DNA of 64,000 nucleotides from an uncultured Bacteroidaceae bacterium. GTDB lineage: Bacteria > Bacteroidota > Bacteroidia > Bacteroidales > Bacteroidaceae. The notes under the pieces are model-generated. The model had not been told where the DNA came from. It ran no database searches and worked only from the letters and a program-made list of their open reading frames with translations. Below are positions 9,675 to 20,820 of this stretch, piece by piece. The stretch spans positions 1 to 64,000 of the forward strand of contig CALUIR010000008.1 of NCBI GenBank assembly GCA_944320785.1, in the 5' to 3' direction. A program made the translations under genes and the position numbers. Each line of letters starts with the position of its first letter. The stretch's first letter is position 1.

Positions 9675-11024
9675 ATGAAAGCGGAAAAGCAATATATAGA
9701 CATCTTCACGCTATATGAAGATACTATCTGCCGCCTTAGCGCAGAGCCACTCAATACGCCCCGCGCAAAGGCATTTGCGGATTTCAAACACCTCGGCTTC
9801 CCTACGCGGAAGGATGAGAAATACAAGTACACGGACATCCGTTCCCTTTTCGAACCGGATTACGGGCTGAACCTGAACAGGCTTGACATTCCGGTCAACC
9901 CCTACGAAGTATTCAAATGTGATGTCCCCAACATGAGTACGGCCCTGCATTTCATCGTAAACGATGTATTCTACAACAAAGTCCCTGCCGCATCGTCCAT
10001 GCATTTGCCGCAAGGGGTCATCGTGGGAAGCCTGAAAGAGACCGCCAAGGAAAACCCGCAAATCGTCAAGCCATTTTACGCTAAATTGGCAAACACGGCC
10101 AACGATGCCATTACCGCCATCAACACCATGTTCGCGCAAGACGGGCTGTTCATCTATGTGCCTGACAACACCATCATAGAAAAACCCATCCAAATCATCA
10201 ATATCCTGCGTTCCGATGTGAACTTCATGGCCAACCGGCGCATCCTCATCATCATGGGCGAAAATGCCCGGGCGCAACTGCTCCTATGCGACCATGCCAT
10301 GGACAATGTGAATTTCCTGGCCACGCAAGTAAGCGAAATATATGTAGGACGCGGCGCTACGCTCCACCTCTATGAATTGGAAGAAACCCACACCAGCAGC
10401 GTACGCCTTGCCAACTGCCATGTATGGCAAGAAGAGAACTCCAACGTTCTGCTGAACGGCATCACCCTGCACAACGGCACAACCCGGAACACCACACAGG
10501 TCACCCTGAACGGCCCGCACGCCGAGTTAGGTTTTTACGGAATGGCCATTGCCGACAAGAACCAACACGTTGACAACAACACGTTCGTTGACCATGCGGC
10601 ATCGGACTGCACCAGCAACGAACTTTTCAAATACGTACTTGATGAGCATGCCACCGGCGCATTCGCCGGGTTGGCACTCGTGCGTCCCGGCGCACAACAC
10701 ACTCATTCGCAGCAAACCAACCGCAACCTTTGCGCCACTCGCGAGGCACGCATGTGGACACAGCCCCAGCTGGAAATCTATGCCGATGACGTGAAGTGTT
10801 CGCACGGGGCAACGGTGGGGCAGTTGGACGAAAACGCCCTTTTCTACATGCGCACCCGAGGCATCAGCGAAAGGGAAGCAAGGCTGCTGCTGATGTTCGC
10901 GTTTGTCAACGAGGTCATCGACCACATCCGCATGGACGCGCTGAAGGACCGCCTCCACCTGTTGGTTGAGAAACGTTTCCGGGGTGAACTGAATAAATGC
11001 CAAGGATGTGCCATCTGCAAATGA
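9675..11024 (+). CDS. sufD: Fe-S cluster assembly protein SufD
   Basis: With the ATG at 9675 the protein has 449 residues. It shares the SufB/SufD fold: GLFIYVPDNTIIEKPIQIIN in the middle, then SNELFKYVLDEHATGAFAGL. The C-terminal signature is CSHGATVGQLDENALFYMRTRGI. SufD is the catalytically simpler partner of SufB in the SufBC2D scaffold and is needed for iron acquisition. The product ends in CQGCAICK, a cysteine-rich tail also seen in related Bacteroidota proteins. The stop codon overlaps the preferred sufS start as ATGA, which implies translational coupling. Confidence 0.96.
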   Translation: MKAEKQYIDIFTLYEDTICRLSAEPLNTPRAKAFADFKHLGFPTRKDEKYKYTDIRSLFEPDYGLNLNRLDIPVNPYEVFKCDVPNMSTALHFIVNDVFYNKVPAASSMHLPQGVIVGSLKETAKENPQIVKPFYAKLANTANDAITAINTMFAQDGLFIYVPDNTIIEKPIQIINILRSDVNFMANRRILIIMGENARAQLLLCDHAMDNVNFLATQVSEIYVGRGATLHLYELEETHTSSVRLANCHVWQEENSNVLLNGITLHNGTTRNTTQVTLNGPHAELGFYGMAIADKNQHVDNNTFVDHAASDCTSNELFKYVLDEHATGAFAGLALVRPGAQHTHSQQTNRNLCATREARMWTQPQLEIYADDVKCSHGATVGQLDENALFYMRTRGISEREARLLLMFAFVNEVIDHIRMDALKDRLHLLVEKRFRGELNKCQGCAICK

Positions 11025-12253
11025 ACAAGATGATGTACGACATAGAACAGATACGCAAAGATTTCCCCATCCTGAGCCGGAAGATTTACGGCAAGCCGCT
11101 GATTTATTTGGACAACAGCGCCACGACCCAAAAGCCCAAGTGCGTGGTGGATGCCATCGCGGACGAGTATTATTCAGTGAACGCCAACGTGCACCGGGGG
11201 GTGCATTTCCTGTCGCAACAGGCCACGGAACTGCATGAGCAGTCGCGGGAGACGGTGCGGCGGTTCATCAACGCCCGCAGCAGCAATGAAATCGTGTTCA
11301 CACGAGGCACCACGGAGAGCATCAACCTGCTGGCCGCCACCTTCGGGGAAGCGTTCATGGAGGCGGGCGACGAGGTTATCCTGACGGTGATGGAACACCA
11401 CAGCAACATCGTCCCTTGGCAGCTGCTGGCCATGCGCAAGGGCATCATCCTGCGGGTGATCCCGATGGACGACCAAGGGAAACTCCGCTTGGATGAATAC
11501 GGGAAGCTGTTCAGCCCCCGCACGAAGCTGGTGGCGGCGGCGCACGTGTCGAACGTCCTCGGCACGGTGAATCCCGTGCGGGAAATGGCGGCGACGGCAC
11601 ATGCCCACGGCGTCCCCATCCTGGTGGACGGGGCGCAGTCCGTCCCCCATAGGAAAGTGGACGTGCAGGAAATGGATGCCGACTTCTTCGCTTTCTCCGG
11701 GCATAAAGTTTACGGCCCGACGGGCGTGGGCGTGCTATACGGGAAGGAGGATTGGCTTGACCGGCTGCCTCCCTACCAAGGAGGCGGCGAGATGATACAG
11801 TCCGTGAGCTTCGGCCGGACCATATTCCAAGAGTTGCCTTTCAAGTTCGAGGCTGGCACGCCGGACTATATCGGCACTACCGCGCTGGCCAAGGCATTGG
11901 ATTACGTCAGCGCAATCGGGATGGAGCGCATCGCGGCGCATGAGCAGATGCTGGCTTCGTATGCCATGCAGGAACTGGGGCGCATCCCCGGCATCCGGAT
12001 ATTCGGCGAAGCGGAGGGAAAGGAGGCGGTGGTGTCGTTCCTCGTCGGCAACATCCACCATCTGGACATGGGGACGTTGCTGGACCGCTTGGGCATCGCC
12101 GTGCGCACGGGGCACCACTGCGCCCAGCCCCTCATGGAGCGGCTGGGCGTGGAAGGCACGGTGCGCGCATCGTTCGCCCTGTACAACACGCAAGAGGAGG
12201 TGGACGCTTTGGCCGAGGGCATCCGGCGCGTCTCGAAAATGTTCAATCCGTGA
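11021..12253 (+). CDS. sufS: Cysteine desulfurase SufS
   Basis: I start the gene at the ATG at 11021, which overlaps the sufD stop by 4 bases (ATGA); starts at 11030 or 11033 (MYDIEQIRKDFPIL) are also possible. The 410-residue enzyme has the group-II desulfurase features: LDNSATTQKP, VMEHHSNIVPW, the PLP lysine in FSGHKVYGPTG (K229), and the catalytic cysteine in RTGHHCAQP (C367). It takes sulfur from L-cysteine as a persulfide and passes it to SufB. The gene is clearly more GC-rich than sufB, although the operon order is conserved. hppA begins 33 bases downstream. Confidence 0.96.
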   Translation: MNKMMYDIEQIRKDFPILSRKIYGKPLIYLDNSATTQKPKCVVDAIADEYYSVNANVHRGVHFLSQQATELHEQSRETVRRFINARSSNEIVFTRGTTESINLLAATFGEAFMEAGDEVILTVMEHHSNIVPWQLLAMRKGIILRVIPMDDQGKLRLDEYGKLFSPRTKLVAAAHVSNVLGTVNPVREMAATAHAHGVPILVDGAQSVPHRKVDVQEMDADFFAFSGHKVYGPTGVGVLYGKEDWLDRLPPYQGGGEMIQSVSFGRTIFQELPFKFEAGTPDYIGTTALAKALDYVSAIGMERIAAHEQMLASYAMQELGRIPGIRIFGEAEGKEAVVSFLVGNIHHLDMGTLLDRLGIAVRTGHHCAQPLMERLGVEGTVRASFALYNTQEEVDALAEGIRRVSKMFNP

Positions 12254-12286
12254 CTTATCATTCACCTATTAACATATGCATTTACC

Positions 12287-14491
12287 ATGGAACACATTTT
12301 GTTTTGGCTCGTGCCGGCAGCGTCGGCGCTAGCCTTGTGCTTTGCCTTCTACTTCCATAAGCAGATGATGAAGGAAAGCGAGGGGACTCCCCAGATGATG
12401 AAAATCGCGGCGGCCGTCCGCAAGGGCGCCATGTCGTACCTGAAGCAACAGTACAAGGTCGTGGGGCTGGTGTTTCTGGCCTTGGTCATCTTCTTAGCCA
12501 TCATGGCCTACGGGTTCAACGTGCAGAACCCTTGGGTGCCGGTGGCTTTCCTGACGGGCGGCTTCTTCTCCGGGCTTTCGGGCTTCCTCGGCATGAAGAC
12601 AGCCACTTACGCATCGGCCCGCACGGCCAACGCGGCGCGTTCGTCGCTGAACGCGGGGCTGCGCATCGCCTTCCGCAGCGGGGCCGTGATGGGGCTGGTG
12701 GTGGTAGGCCTGGGCCTGCTGGACATCTCTTTCTGGTACCTGCTGCTGAACGCGGTGGTGCCTGAGGACGCGCTCACGCCCGCCAACAAGCTTTGCGTCA
12801 TCACGACAACGATGCTGACGTTCGGCATGGGGGCTTCGACGCAGGCGCTGTTCGCCCGCGTGGGCGGCGGCATCTACACGAAGGCGGCCGACGTGGGGGC
12901 GGACCTCGTGGGCAAGGTGGAAGCGGGCATCCCGGAGGACGACCCGCGCAACCCGGCGACGATTGCCGACAACGTGGGCGACAACGTGGGCGACGTGGCC
13001 GGCATGGGCGCCGACCTGTATGAATCCTATTGCGGCTCCATCCTCTCCACGGCGGCGCTGGGGGCGGCGGCGTTCCTGCACAGCGGAGACACGGAGATGC
13101 AGTTCAAGGCCGTCATCGCCCCGATGCTCATCGCGGCAGTGGGCATCCTGCTCTCCATCGCGGGCATCTTCGCGGTGCGCACGAGGGAGGACGCTTCGAT
13201 GAAGGGCCTGCTCAAGGCGCTGGGCCTGGGGACGAACCTCAGTTCGGGGCTCATCGTCGCGGCCACGTTCCTGATACTGTGGGGGCTGGGCTTGGAGAAC
13301 TGGGCGGGCGTGGCCGGCGCGGTAGTCGTGGGCCTGCTGGTGGGCGTCGTCATCGGCCGCTCCACAGAATACTACACCTCGCAGTCGTACCGCCCGACGC
13401 GGCGGCTGAGCGAGAGCGGGAAGACGGGGCCGGCCACGGTCATCATCTCCGGCATCGGGCTGGGGATGCTATCGACGGCCATCCCCGTCATCGCGGTGGT
13501 CATCGGCGTGATTGCCTCCTACCTGCTGGCTTCGGGCTTTGACTTCGGCAACGCGGCCATGGGCCTGTACGGCATCGGCATCGCCGCCGTGGGCATGCTC
13601 TCCACCTTGGGCATCACGCTGGCGACGGACGCGTACGGCCCCATCGCCGACAACGCGGGGGGCAACGCCGAGATGAGCGGCCTAGGCGAGGAGGTGCGCC
13701 GCCGCACGGACGCGCTCGACTCGCTGGGCAACACGACGGCGGCCACGGGCAAGGGCTTCGCCATCGGGTCGGCGGCGCTGACGGGGCTGGCGCTGCTGGC
13801 CTCGTACGTCGAGGAACTGCGCATCGGGCTGTCACGCATCGGCGAGACGCTGCTCAACGTGGGCGGCGGGCAGGCGGTGAAGGTGCAGGACGCCACGTTC
13901 TTCGACTTCATGCGCCACTATGACGTGACGCTGATGAACCCGAAGGTGCTGGCCGGCATCTTCATCGGCTCGATGATGGCCTTCCTGTTCTGCGGGCTGA
14001 CGATGAACGCCGTTGGGCGCGCGGCGGCGCACATGGTGGACGAGGTGCGCCGCCAGTTCCGCGAAATCAAGGGCATCCTCGCCGGCGAGGCCGAGCCGGA
14101 CTACGAACGCTGCGTGGCCATCTCCACGCGCGGGGCGCAGCGCGAAATGGTGCTGCCCTCGGTGCTGGCCATCATCGCCCCGGTGGCGACGGGCGTGGTG
14201 TTCGGCGTGCCCGGCGTGCTGGGCCTGCTCATCGGCGGTCTCTCCAGCGGGTTCGTGCTGGCCGTCTTCATGGCCAACGCGGGCGGCGCGTGGGACAACG
14301 CCAAGAAGTACGTGGAGGAAGGCCACTTCGGCGGCAAGGGCGGCGAGGCCCACAAGGCCACCGTGGTGGGCGACACCGTGGGCGACCCCTTCAAGGACAC
14401 CTCCGGCCCCAGCCTCAACATCCTCATCAAGCTGATGAGCATGGTGGCCATCGTCATGGCCGGCCTCACCGTCTCCTGGAGCCTCTTCTGA
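12287..14491 (+). CDS. hppA: Membrane-bound ion-pumping pyrophosphatase
   Basis: The 734-residue polytopic protein has about 16 hydrophobic helices. The pyrophosphate-binding loops are intact: [37 protein letters not shown], and near the end [19 protein letters not shown]. The sequence [19 protein letters not shown] has Ala where potassium-independent enzymes carry Lys, so this should be the potassium-dependent subtype. In the Bacteroides lineage, members are known to pump Na+ or both Na+ and H+; which ion applies here cannot be read with certainty. The enzyme couples hydrolysis of biosynthetic pyrophosphate to an ion gradient. The gene is among the most GC-rich in the window. Confidence 0.95.
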   Translation: MEHILFWLVPAASALALCFAFYFHKQMMKESEGTPQMMKIAAAVRKGAMSYLKQQYKVVGLVFLALVIFLAIMAYGFNVQNPWVPVAFLTGGFFSGLSGFLGMKTATYASARTANAARSSLNAGLRIAFRSGAVMGLVVVGLGLLDISFWYLLLNAVVPEDALTPANKLCVITTTMLTFGMGASTQALFARVGGGIYTKAADVGADLVGKVEAGIPEDDPRNPATIADNVGDNVGDVAGMGADLYESYCGSILSTAALGAAAFLHSGDTEMQFKAVIAPMLIAAVGILLSIAGIFAVRTREDASMKGLLKALGLGTNLSSGLIVAATFLILWGLGLENWAGVAGAVVVGLLVGVVIGRSTEYYTSQSYRPTRRLSESGKTGPATVIISGIGLGMLSTAIPVIAVVIGVIASYLLASGFDFGNAAMGLYGIGIAAVGMLSTLGITLATDAYGPIADNAGGNAEMSGLGEEVRRRTDALDSLGNTTAATGKGFAIGSAALTGLALLASYVEELRIGLSRIGETLLNVGGGQAVKVQDATFFDFMRHYDVTLMNPKVLAGIFIGSMMAFLFCGLTMNAVGRAAAHMVDEVRRQFREIKGILAGEAEPDYERCVAISTRGAQREMVLPSVLAIIAPVATGVVFGVPGVLGLLIGGLSSGFVLAVFMANAGGAWDNAKKYVEEGHFGGKGGEAHKATVVGDTVGDPFKDTSGPSLNILIKLMSMVAIVMAGLTVSWSLF

Positions 14492-14544
14492 CGCGCGGCC
14501 CGCATCCGCGCGACGCATCCCGGCAAGGGCGCGGTAGGAAACGT

Positions 14545-14640
14545 CAAACCACTGTGTGGCTTAAACAAACCACTGTGCGGTTCATGCAAACCACAGTATG
14601 ATTCAAACAAACCACTGTGCAGCTTGGACAATCCACACGG
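14545..14640. repeat. 21-bp direct repeat array downstream of hppA
   Basis: Four contiguous units of exactly 21 bp begin at 14545, 14566, 14587 and 14608. Each starts CAAACCAC and continues (a/t)GT(g/a)(t/c)G. A fifth partial copy (CAATCCAC) begins at 14629. There are no spacers between units, so this is not a CRISPR. The array occupies the 322-base gap 14492-14813 together with the gpmI promoter; no gene was recognised there. Confidence 0.8.
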
Positions 14641-14763
14641 CGAGGCCGAGCCTCTCCCCCGCATCCCGCCCGGAAAACGCCCCGCCGCCCCCGGCAATCC
14701 TTAAAGTAGTACAATATTCGCGCAAAGCAGCCCGCGCCGCCGCCGGAATCGCCGCAAAATCAT

Positions 14764-14771
14764 TACCTTTG
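14764..14771 (+). promoter_or_regulatory. -7 promoter element of gpmI
   Basis: TACCTTTG matches TAnnTTTG and lies 42 bases before the gpmI start. No clear TTTG is seen at the -33 position. Confidence 0.55.
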
Positions 14772-14813
14772 CAGCCGGAAAAAACAAGATACTAACCCAA
14801 AAACATAACGACC

Positions 14814-16331
14814 ATGACTCAGAAAGCATTACTCATGATTCTCGACGGGTGGGGCATCGGCGACCACCAGAAAGACGACGCCATCTACTCCACCCCCACC
14901 CCCTACTGGGACCAGCTCCTCGCCACCTGCCCTAACGCACAGCTGCAAGCCAGCGGCGAAAACGTGGGGCTGCCCGACGGGCAGATGGGCAACTCCGAAG
15001 TGGGCCACCTCAACATCGGCGCCGGGCGCGTCGTGTACCAAGACCTCGTGAAAATCAACCGCGCCTGCGCCGACGGCAGCATCCTGCAAAACCCGGAAAT
15101 CCAGCGCGCCTTCAGCGCCGCCAAGGACGGAGGCCGCCGCATCCACTTCATGGGCCTCGTCTCCGACGGAGGCGTGCACAGCTCCCTCGCCCACCTCTAC
15201 AAACTCTGCGACATCGCCCGCGAATACGCCATCGGCGACGCCTTCATCCACTGCTTCATGGACGGCCGCGACACCGACCCGCACAGCGGGAAAGGCTTCA
15301 TCGAGCAACTGCAGCAGCACTGCGCCCAAAGCGCAGGCCGCATCGCCACCATCGTGGGCCGCTACTACGCCATGGACCGCGACAAGCGGTGGGAACGCGT
15401 CCGCGAAGCCTACGACCTGCTGGTCAACGGCCAAGGCCGCCCCGCCGCCGACATGGTGCAGGCCGTGCAGCAATCCTACGACGAAGGCGTGACCGACGAG
15501 TTCATCAAACCCATCGTCAACAGCCAGTTCGACGGGCGCATCCGCCCCGGCGACGTCGTCATCTTCTTCAACTTCCGCAACGACCGCGCCAAGGAACTCA
15601 CCATCGCCCTCACCCAGCAGGACCTGCCCGAACACGGCATGCACACCCTGCCCGGCCTGCAATACTTCTGCATGACCCCCTACGATGCCTCCTTCCAAGG
15701 CGTGCACATCCTCTTTGACAAGGAAAACGTGACCAACACCCTCGGCGAATACCTCTCCGCCAAAGGGCTGCGCCAGCTCCACATTGCCGAGACCGAGAAG
15801 TACGCCCACGTCACCTTCTTCTTCAACGGAGGCCGCGAAGCGCCCTACCCCGGCGAAGACCGCATCCTCGTGCCGTCGCCCAAAGTGGCCACCTACGACC
15901 TCAAGCCCGAGATGAGCGTCTACGAAGTCAAAGACAAGCTCGTCGCCGCCATCCAAGGCGGAAGCTACGACTTCATCGTCGTCAACTACGCCAACGGCGA
16001 CATGGTAGGCCACACCGGCGTGTACGAAGCCATCCAGAAAGCCGTCGTCGCCGTCGACAACTGCGTGCGCGACGTCATCGAAGCCGCCAAAGCCGCCGGC
16101 TACGAAGCCGTCATCATCGCCGACCACGGCAACGCCGACCACGCCATCAACCCCGACGGCACCCCCAACACCGCCCACTCCCTCAATCCCGTGCCGTTCA
16201 TCTACGTCACCCGGAAACAAGGCGTGAGCGTGGAAAACGGCCGCCTCGCCGACGTGGCCCCCTCCATCCTCCACATCATGGGCCTGGAGCAACCCGCCGA
16301 AATGACCGGCCGCAACCTCATCCAAGGCTAA
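14814..16331 (+). CDS. gpmI: 2,3-bisphosphoglycerate-independent phosphoglycerate mutase
   Basis: The 505-residue enzyme has the alkaline-phosphatase-superfamily fold of iPGM. It begins [13 protein letters not shown] (metal ligand Asp), carries the phosphorylated serine in [15 protein letters not shown] (S61), and has [35 protein letters not shown] and [15 protein letters not shown] (C-terminal metal ligands). It interconverts 3- and 2-phosphoglycerate in glycolysis using Mn2+. It has its own -7 element upstream and an intrinsic terminator downstream at 16351-16385, so it is probably monocistronic. Confidence 0.97.
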   Translation: MTQKALLMILDGWGIGDHQKDDAIYSTPTPYWDQLLATCPNAQLQASGENVGLPDGQMGNSEVGHLNIGAGRVVYQDLVKINRACADGSILQNPEIQRAFSAAKDGGRRIHFMGLVSDGGVHSSLAHLYKLCDIAREYAIGDAFIHCFMDGRDTDPHSGKGFIEQLQQHCAQSAGRIATIVGRYYAMDRDKRWERVREAYDLLVNGQGRPAADMVQAVQQSYDEGVTDEFIKPIVNSQFDGRIRPGDVVIFFNFRNDRAKELTIALTQQDLPEHGMHTLPGLQYFCMTPYDASFQGVHILFDKENVTNTLGEYLSAKGLRQLHIAETEKYAHVTFFFNGGREAPYPGEDRILVPSPKVATYDLKPEMSVYEVKDKLVAAIQGGSYDFIVVNYANGDMVGHTGVYEAIQKAVVAVDNCVRDVIEAAKAAGYEAVIIADHGNADHAINPDGTPNTAHSLNPVPFIYVTRKQGVSVENGRLADVAPSILHIMGLEQPAEMTGRNLIQG

Positions 16332-16350
16332 GGCGCACCAACCGGAAAAC

Positions 16351-16385
16351 AAAGGCTTGCCCCCCGCGACGGGAGCAAGCCTTTT
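16351..16385 (+). terminator. Intrinsic terminator after gpmI
   Basis: AAAGGCTTGC (16351-16360) pairs with GCAAGCCTTT (16375-16384) and the 3' arm runs into Ts. It lies between gpmI and the DUF3109 gene. Confidence 0.75.
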
Positions 16386-16404
16386 CCACAAAACCCACGC
16401 AACC

Positions 16405-16980
16405 ATGCTGCAAATCCAAGACACCATCATCTCCTTCGACCTCCTGAAAGAACAGTTCCGCTGCGACCTCGACGCATGCCAAGGCCAATGCTGCATCGAA
16501 GGCGACGCAGGCGCCCCCCTCGAACCCGGCGAACCCGCACAACTCGAAGCCCTGCTCCCCGCCGTCTGGAACGACCTCGCCCCCGAAGCCCGAAACGTCA
16601 TCCGCCGCCAAGGCGTATGCTACCGCGACCAAGACGGCGACCTCGTCACCTCCATCGTCAACGGGCGCGACTGCGTCTTCACCTGCCACGACGCCAAAGG
16701 CCGGTGCCTCTGCGCCATCGAAAAAGCCGGGCGCGAAGGCCGCACCCCCCTCCTCAAGCCCATCTCCTGCCAGCTTTACCCCGTACGCGTCACCCAATAC
16801 GCCACGTGCCGCGCCGTCAACTACCACCGATGGGACGTGTGCCGTGCCGCCACCCTCCTAGGCCACCGGTCAGGAACACCCCTCTACCGTTTCCTCAAGG
16901 AACCGCTTATCCGCAAGTTCGGTGAAGAATGGTACCGCGAACTTGAAACAGCCGCCCGCGAACTGGCAGGCAGGATTTGA
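16405..16980 (+). CDS. DUF3109 family cysteine-rich protein
   Basis: From the ATG at 16405 (MLQIQDTIISFDLLKEQF) the product has 191 residues; the frame is open upstream into the gpmI terminator. Conserved cysteine clusters are visible: CDLDACQGQCC near residue 20, CVFTCHDAKGRCLC near residue 92, then SCQLYP, ATCRAVNY and WDVC. The pattern matches the DUF3109/YkgJ-like group, which is predicted to bind a metal or an Fe-S cluster. The biochemical function is unknown. The gene is convergent with gyrB, and a hairpin separates them. Confidence 0.8.
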   Translation: MLQIQDTIISFDLLKEQFRCDLDACQGQCCIEGDAGAPLEPGEPAQLEALLPAVWNDLAPEARNVIRRQGVCYRDQDGDLVTSIVNGRDCVFTCHDAKGRCLCAIEKAGREGRTPLLKPISCQLYPVRVTQYATCRAVNYHRWDVCRAATLLGHRSGTPLYRFLKEPLIRKFGEEWYRELETAARELAGRI

Positions 16981-16989
16981 CAAAACAAA

Positions 16990-17025
16990 TGCCGGCAAGA
17001 CGGGGAAAGCCCCCTCCTGCCGGCA
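16990..17025. terminator. Hairpin between convergent DUF3109 gene and gyrB
   Basis: TGCCGGCA at 16990-16997 and 17018-17025 form a stem, with an additional GGGG/CCCC pairing inside. It can serve transcripts from both sides. Confidence 0.65.
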
Positions 17026-17072
17026 CCCTCTCTCTATGCAAGATGCGAGAATAGCCTCAAGCCACGCAAAGG

Positions 17073-19061
<1,989 letters not shown>

Positions 19062-19073
19062 TTAAGAACAGAG

Positions 19074-19081
19074 CAAAAGTA
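19074..19081 (-). promoter_or_regulatory. -7 promoter element of gyrB
   Basis: Read on the minus strand the sequence is TACTTTTG, matching TAnnTTTG, 28 bases before the gyrB ATG. No good -33 TTTG is seen. Confidence 0.5.
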
Positions 19082-19161
19082 CTGAAAATAATTGAGAACG
19101 AATAGCGAAAGAAAGAATTAATTCAGTACATTAACAGCTTTTATTTCCTATGAATAGGAAC

Positions 19162-19192
19162 AAAAAAAAGCCGGAACGCATTTGCCCCGGCC
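19162..19192 (-). terminator. Intrinsic terminator of rpsT
   Basis: On the minus strand a GCCGG/CCGGC stem is followed by a run of eight Ts. It lies just after the rpsT stop codon. A near copy of the hairpin (19 of 20 bases) occurs at about 49208-49227. Confidence 0.8.
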
Positions 19193-19213
19193 TATATCTT
19201 CAAGCACACAAAC

Positions 19214-19468
19214 TCAAGCCAACTTGTTCACATGAAGCGCTAATTTGGATTTCAGGTTCGCAGCCTTGTTTCGGTGGATAAGATTCTTTTTCGCCATCTT
19301 GTCCAACAGTTTCTGCATGCCCGGTAACATTGCCACCGCCTCATCCTTATTGGTTGTCGCACGGAACTTACGCACAGCATTCCTCATCGTTTTTCCATAA
19401 TAACGGTTATGAAGCCGCCTTTTTGCGCTTTGTTTTATTCTCTTGATTGCTGATTTATGATTTGCCAT
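19214..19468 (-). CDS. rpsT: 30S ribosomal protein S20
   Basis: The 84-residue basic protein begins [21 protein letters not shown], the S20 signature. It continues with a helical, Lys-rich body ([27 protein letters not shown]). S20 binds 16S rRNA early in 30S assembly. It lies 30 bases downstream of tRNA-Glu and is probably transcribed with it from the promoter at 19625-19655. The terminator at 19162-19192 ends the unit before gyrB. Confidence 0.96.
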   Translation of the reverse strand: MANHKSAIKRIKQSAKRRLHNRYYGKTMRNAVRKFRATTNKDEAVAMLPGMQKLLDKMAKKNLIHRNKAANLKSKLALHVNKLA

Positions 19469-19498
19469 CTCGACTAATCTTTAAATATTGTTTCTATG

Positions 19499-19570
19499 TA
19501 GCCCGTGGGGGAATCGAACCCCCCTTTCAAGAATGAAAATCTTGCGTCCTAACCGATAGACGAACGGGCC
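19499..19570 (-). tRNA. tRNA-Glu (anticodon TTC)
   Basis: The minus strand folds as a complete 72-base cloverleaf. The acceptor stem is GGCCCGT with ACGGGCT, the D arm contains GTCTATCGGTTAGGAC, the anticodon loop is TTTTCAT with anticodon TTC, and the T arm is GGGGG-TTCGATT-CCCCC. The discriminator base is A and CCA is not encoded. Confidence 0.97.
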
Positions 19571-19624
19571 CTCCATTCAGGCATTCCTGCCTCGCACATA
19601 AAGGTCAACCCTCATTTGCGGGTG

Positions 19625-19655
19625 CAAATATAGGCAGTATTTTCAAACCCGCAAA
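19625..19655 (-). promoter_or_regulatory. Promoter of tRNA-Glu/rpsT
   Basis: On the minus strand TTTG (19655-19652) and TATATTTG (19632-19625) are spaced by exactly 19 bases, matching the Bacteroides consensus. Confidence 0.85.
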
Positions 19656-19747
19656 ACATTTGATGCATTTTTTTTCCACAAAGCCCATTTTAACCCGCTG
19701 AACGGCTTAGAAGCATGCAGGACAAAGCGCATCTTAAAGATTTTTTG

Positions 19748-19755
19748 TAGCTTTG
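19748..19755 (+). promoter_or_regulatory. -7 promoter element of recO
   Basis: TAGCTTTG lies 23 bases before the recO ATG. A clear -33 TTTG is missing. Confidence 0.55.
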
Positions 19756-19778
19756 CGTAACCAATCAACGCCAACAGA

Positions 19779-20507
19779 ATGTTCCAAAGAATAAACGCCA
19801 TCGTGTTACGCACCATCAAGCATAATGACACCACCCTTGTCGTGGACCTTTACAGCGAACAAAACGGGCATGTCGCTTTGCTAGCTTCAGTGCCGGCACG
19901 GAAACAAGGCAGGAAACAGGTGCGGACTTTCCAACCTTTATCATCCATTGAAGCAGAAGCCACCAACCGTCCTACCGCACGCCTCAACCGCATCAAAGAA
20001 GCAAGGGCAACCCATCCTTTCCAATCCATTCCCGCAAACCCTTACAAAACCGCCATCGTCCTGTATCTCTCTGAATTCCTGTACAGAGCCTTGCACAACG
20101 AGACTGCCAATCCCTTGCTTTACGCCTATTTGGAAAAATCCATGCTATGGTTAGACGAATGCAAGTGCAATTTTTCCAATTTCCATATTGTCTTTCTCAT
20201 GCGCCTCTCACGTTTCTTGGGACTCTACCCGAACATAGATGAATACCATGAGGGAGACTTCTTCGACATGCAGAATGCTTGTTTCACGCCGCTCCGCCCC
20301 ATGCATCCATTCTTCTTGTCGCCCAATGACGCCAAAGCATTGCCCGCTCTTGCGCGGATGAATTATGGCAACATGCACCTTTTCAGGATGAACCGCCAGC
20401 AACGCCGCCAATGCCTTGACACCATCCATGCATACTACAAGCTCCATCTGCCCAATTTCCCGGATTTGAAATCCGCTGAGGTGCTGCAGGAACTGTTCGA
20501 TGCATAA
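19779..20507 (+). CDS. recO: DNA repair protein RecO
   Basis: The 242-residue protein begins MFQRINAIVLRTIKHNDTTL and continues with the OB-fold N-terminal domain (VVDLYSEQNGHVALLASVPA). A helical C-terminal domain follows (FLYRALHNETANPLLYAYLE, MRLSRFLGLYPN). This is the RecO layout in Bacteroidota; zinc-binding cysteines of some RecO proteins are not evident. RecO works with RecR to load RecA at single-strand gaps. It stands alone on the plus strand, divergent from tRNA-Glu. Confidence 0.9.
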   Translation: MFQRINAIVLRTIKHNDTTLVVDLYSEQNGHVALLASVPARKQGRKQVRTFQPLSSIEAEATNRPTARLNRIKEARATHPFQSIPANPYKTAIVLYLSEFLYRALHNETANPLLYAYLEKSMLWLDECKCNFSNFHIVFLMRLSRFLGLYPNIDEYHEGDFFDMQNACFTPLRPMHPFFLSPNDAKALPALARMNYGNMHLFRMNRQQRRQCLDTIHAYYKLHLPNFPDLKSAEVLQELFDA

Positions 20508-20727
20508 GCCAACGCGCATGCCACACCTATTAATAATAGGATTGGATGCCACCGCAAAAGCCAATGGCGCAAACCATGATTGGGCATGATGAATCCAACA
20601 TGCCGCACGAAAGGACTTCTTCATCACGGGAAAGACATCCGCCACATCGCCATCAAAGACACATATGATTCCTGCCCCGCGCAGAAGCCCCAGCGAACTT
20701 TCCAAAAAAGTTCAGGAAGATTTGATG

Positions 20728-20767
20728 AAATCCTTCCAAGGTTTCATGCAAAACCTTGGAAGGATTT
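20728..20767. repeat. Perfect 17-bp hairpin in a dispersed intergenic repeat
   Basis: Bases 20728-20744 and 20751-20767 are perfect inverted repeats with a 6-base loop. Together with the following attttcaaaaacctttggg they resemble a segment at about 49395-49470, so the element is probably a repeat family. The 313-base gap 20508-20820 between recO and the convergent DUF4954 gene holds this element and no gene that I can support. Confidence 0.65.
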
Positions 20768-20820
20768 TCAAAAACCTTTGGGAGCTTTCGGGGAAAGCCG
20801 CCCTACGCCTTGCAGGCAGC

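Noticed and set aside
14545..14640. CRISPR array
   Set aside because: Units are directly adjacent without unique spacers, only 21 bp long, and no cas genes are near.
14829..16601. Long open frame (590 codons) on the minus strand opposite gpmI
   Set aside because: gpmI is unmistakable on the plus strand; the antisense frame has repetitive Val/Gly/His-rich sequence typical of the complement of GC-rich coding DNA.
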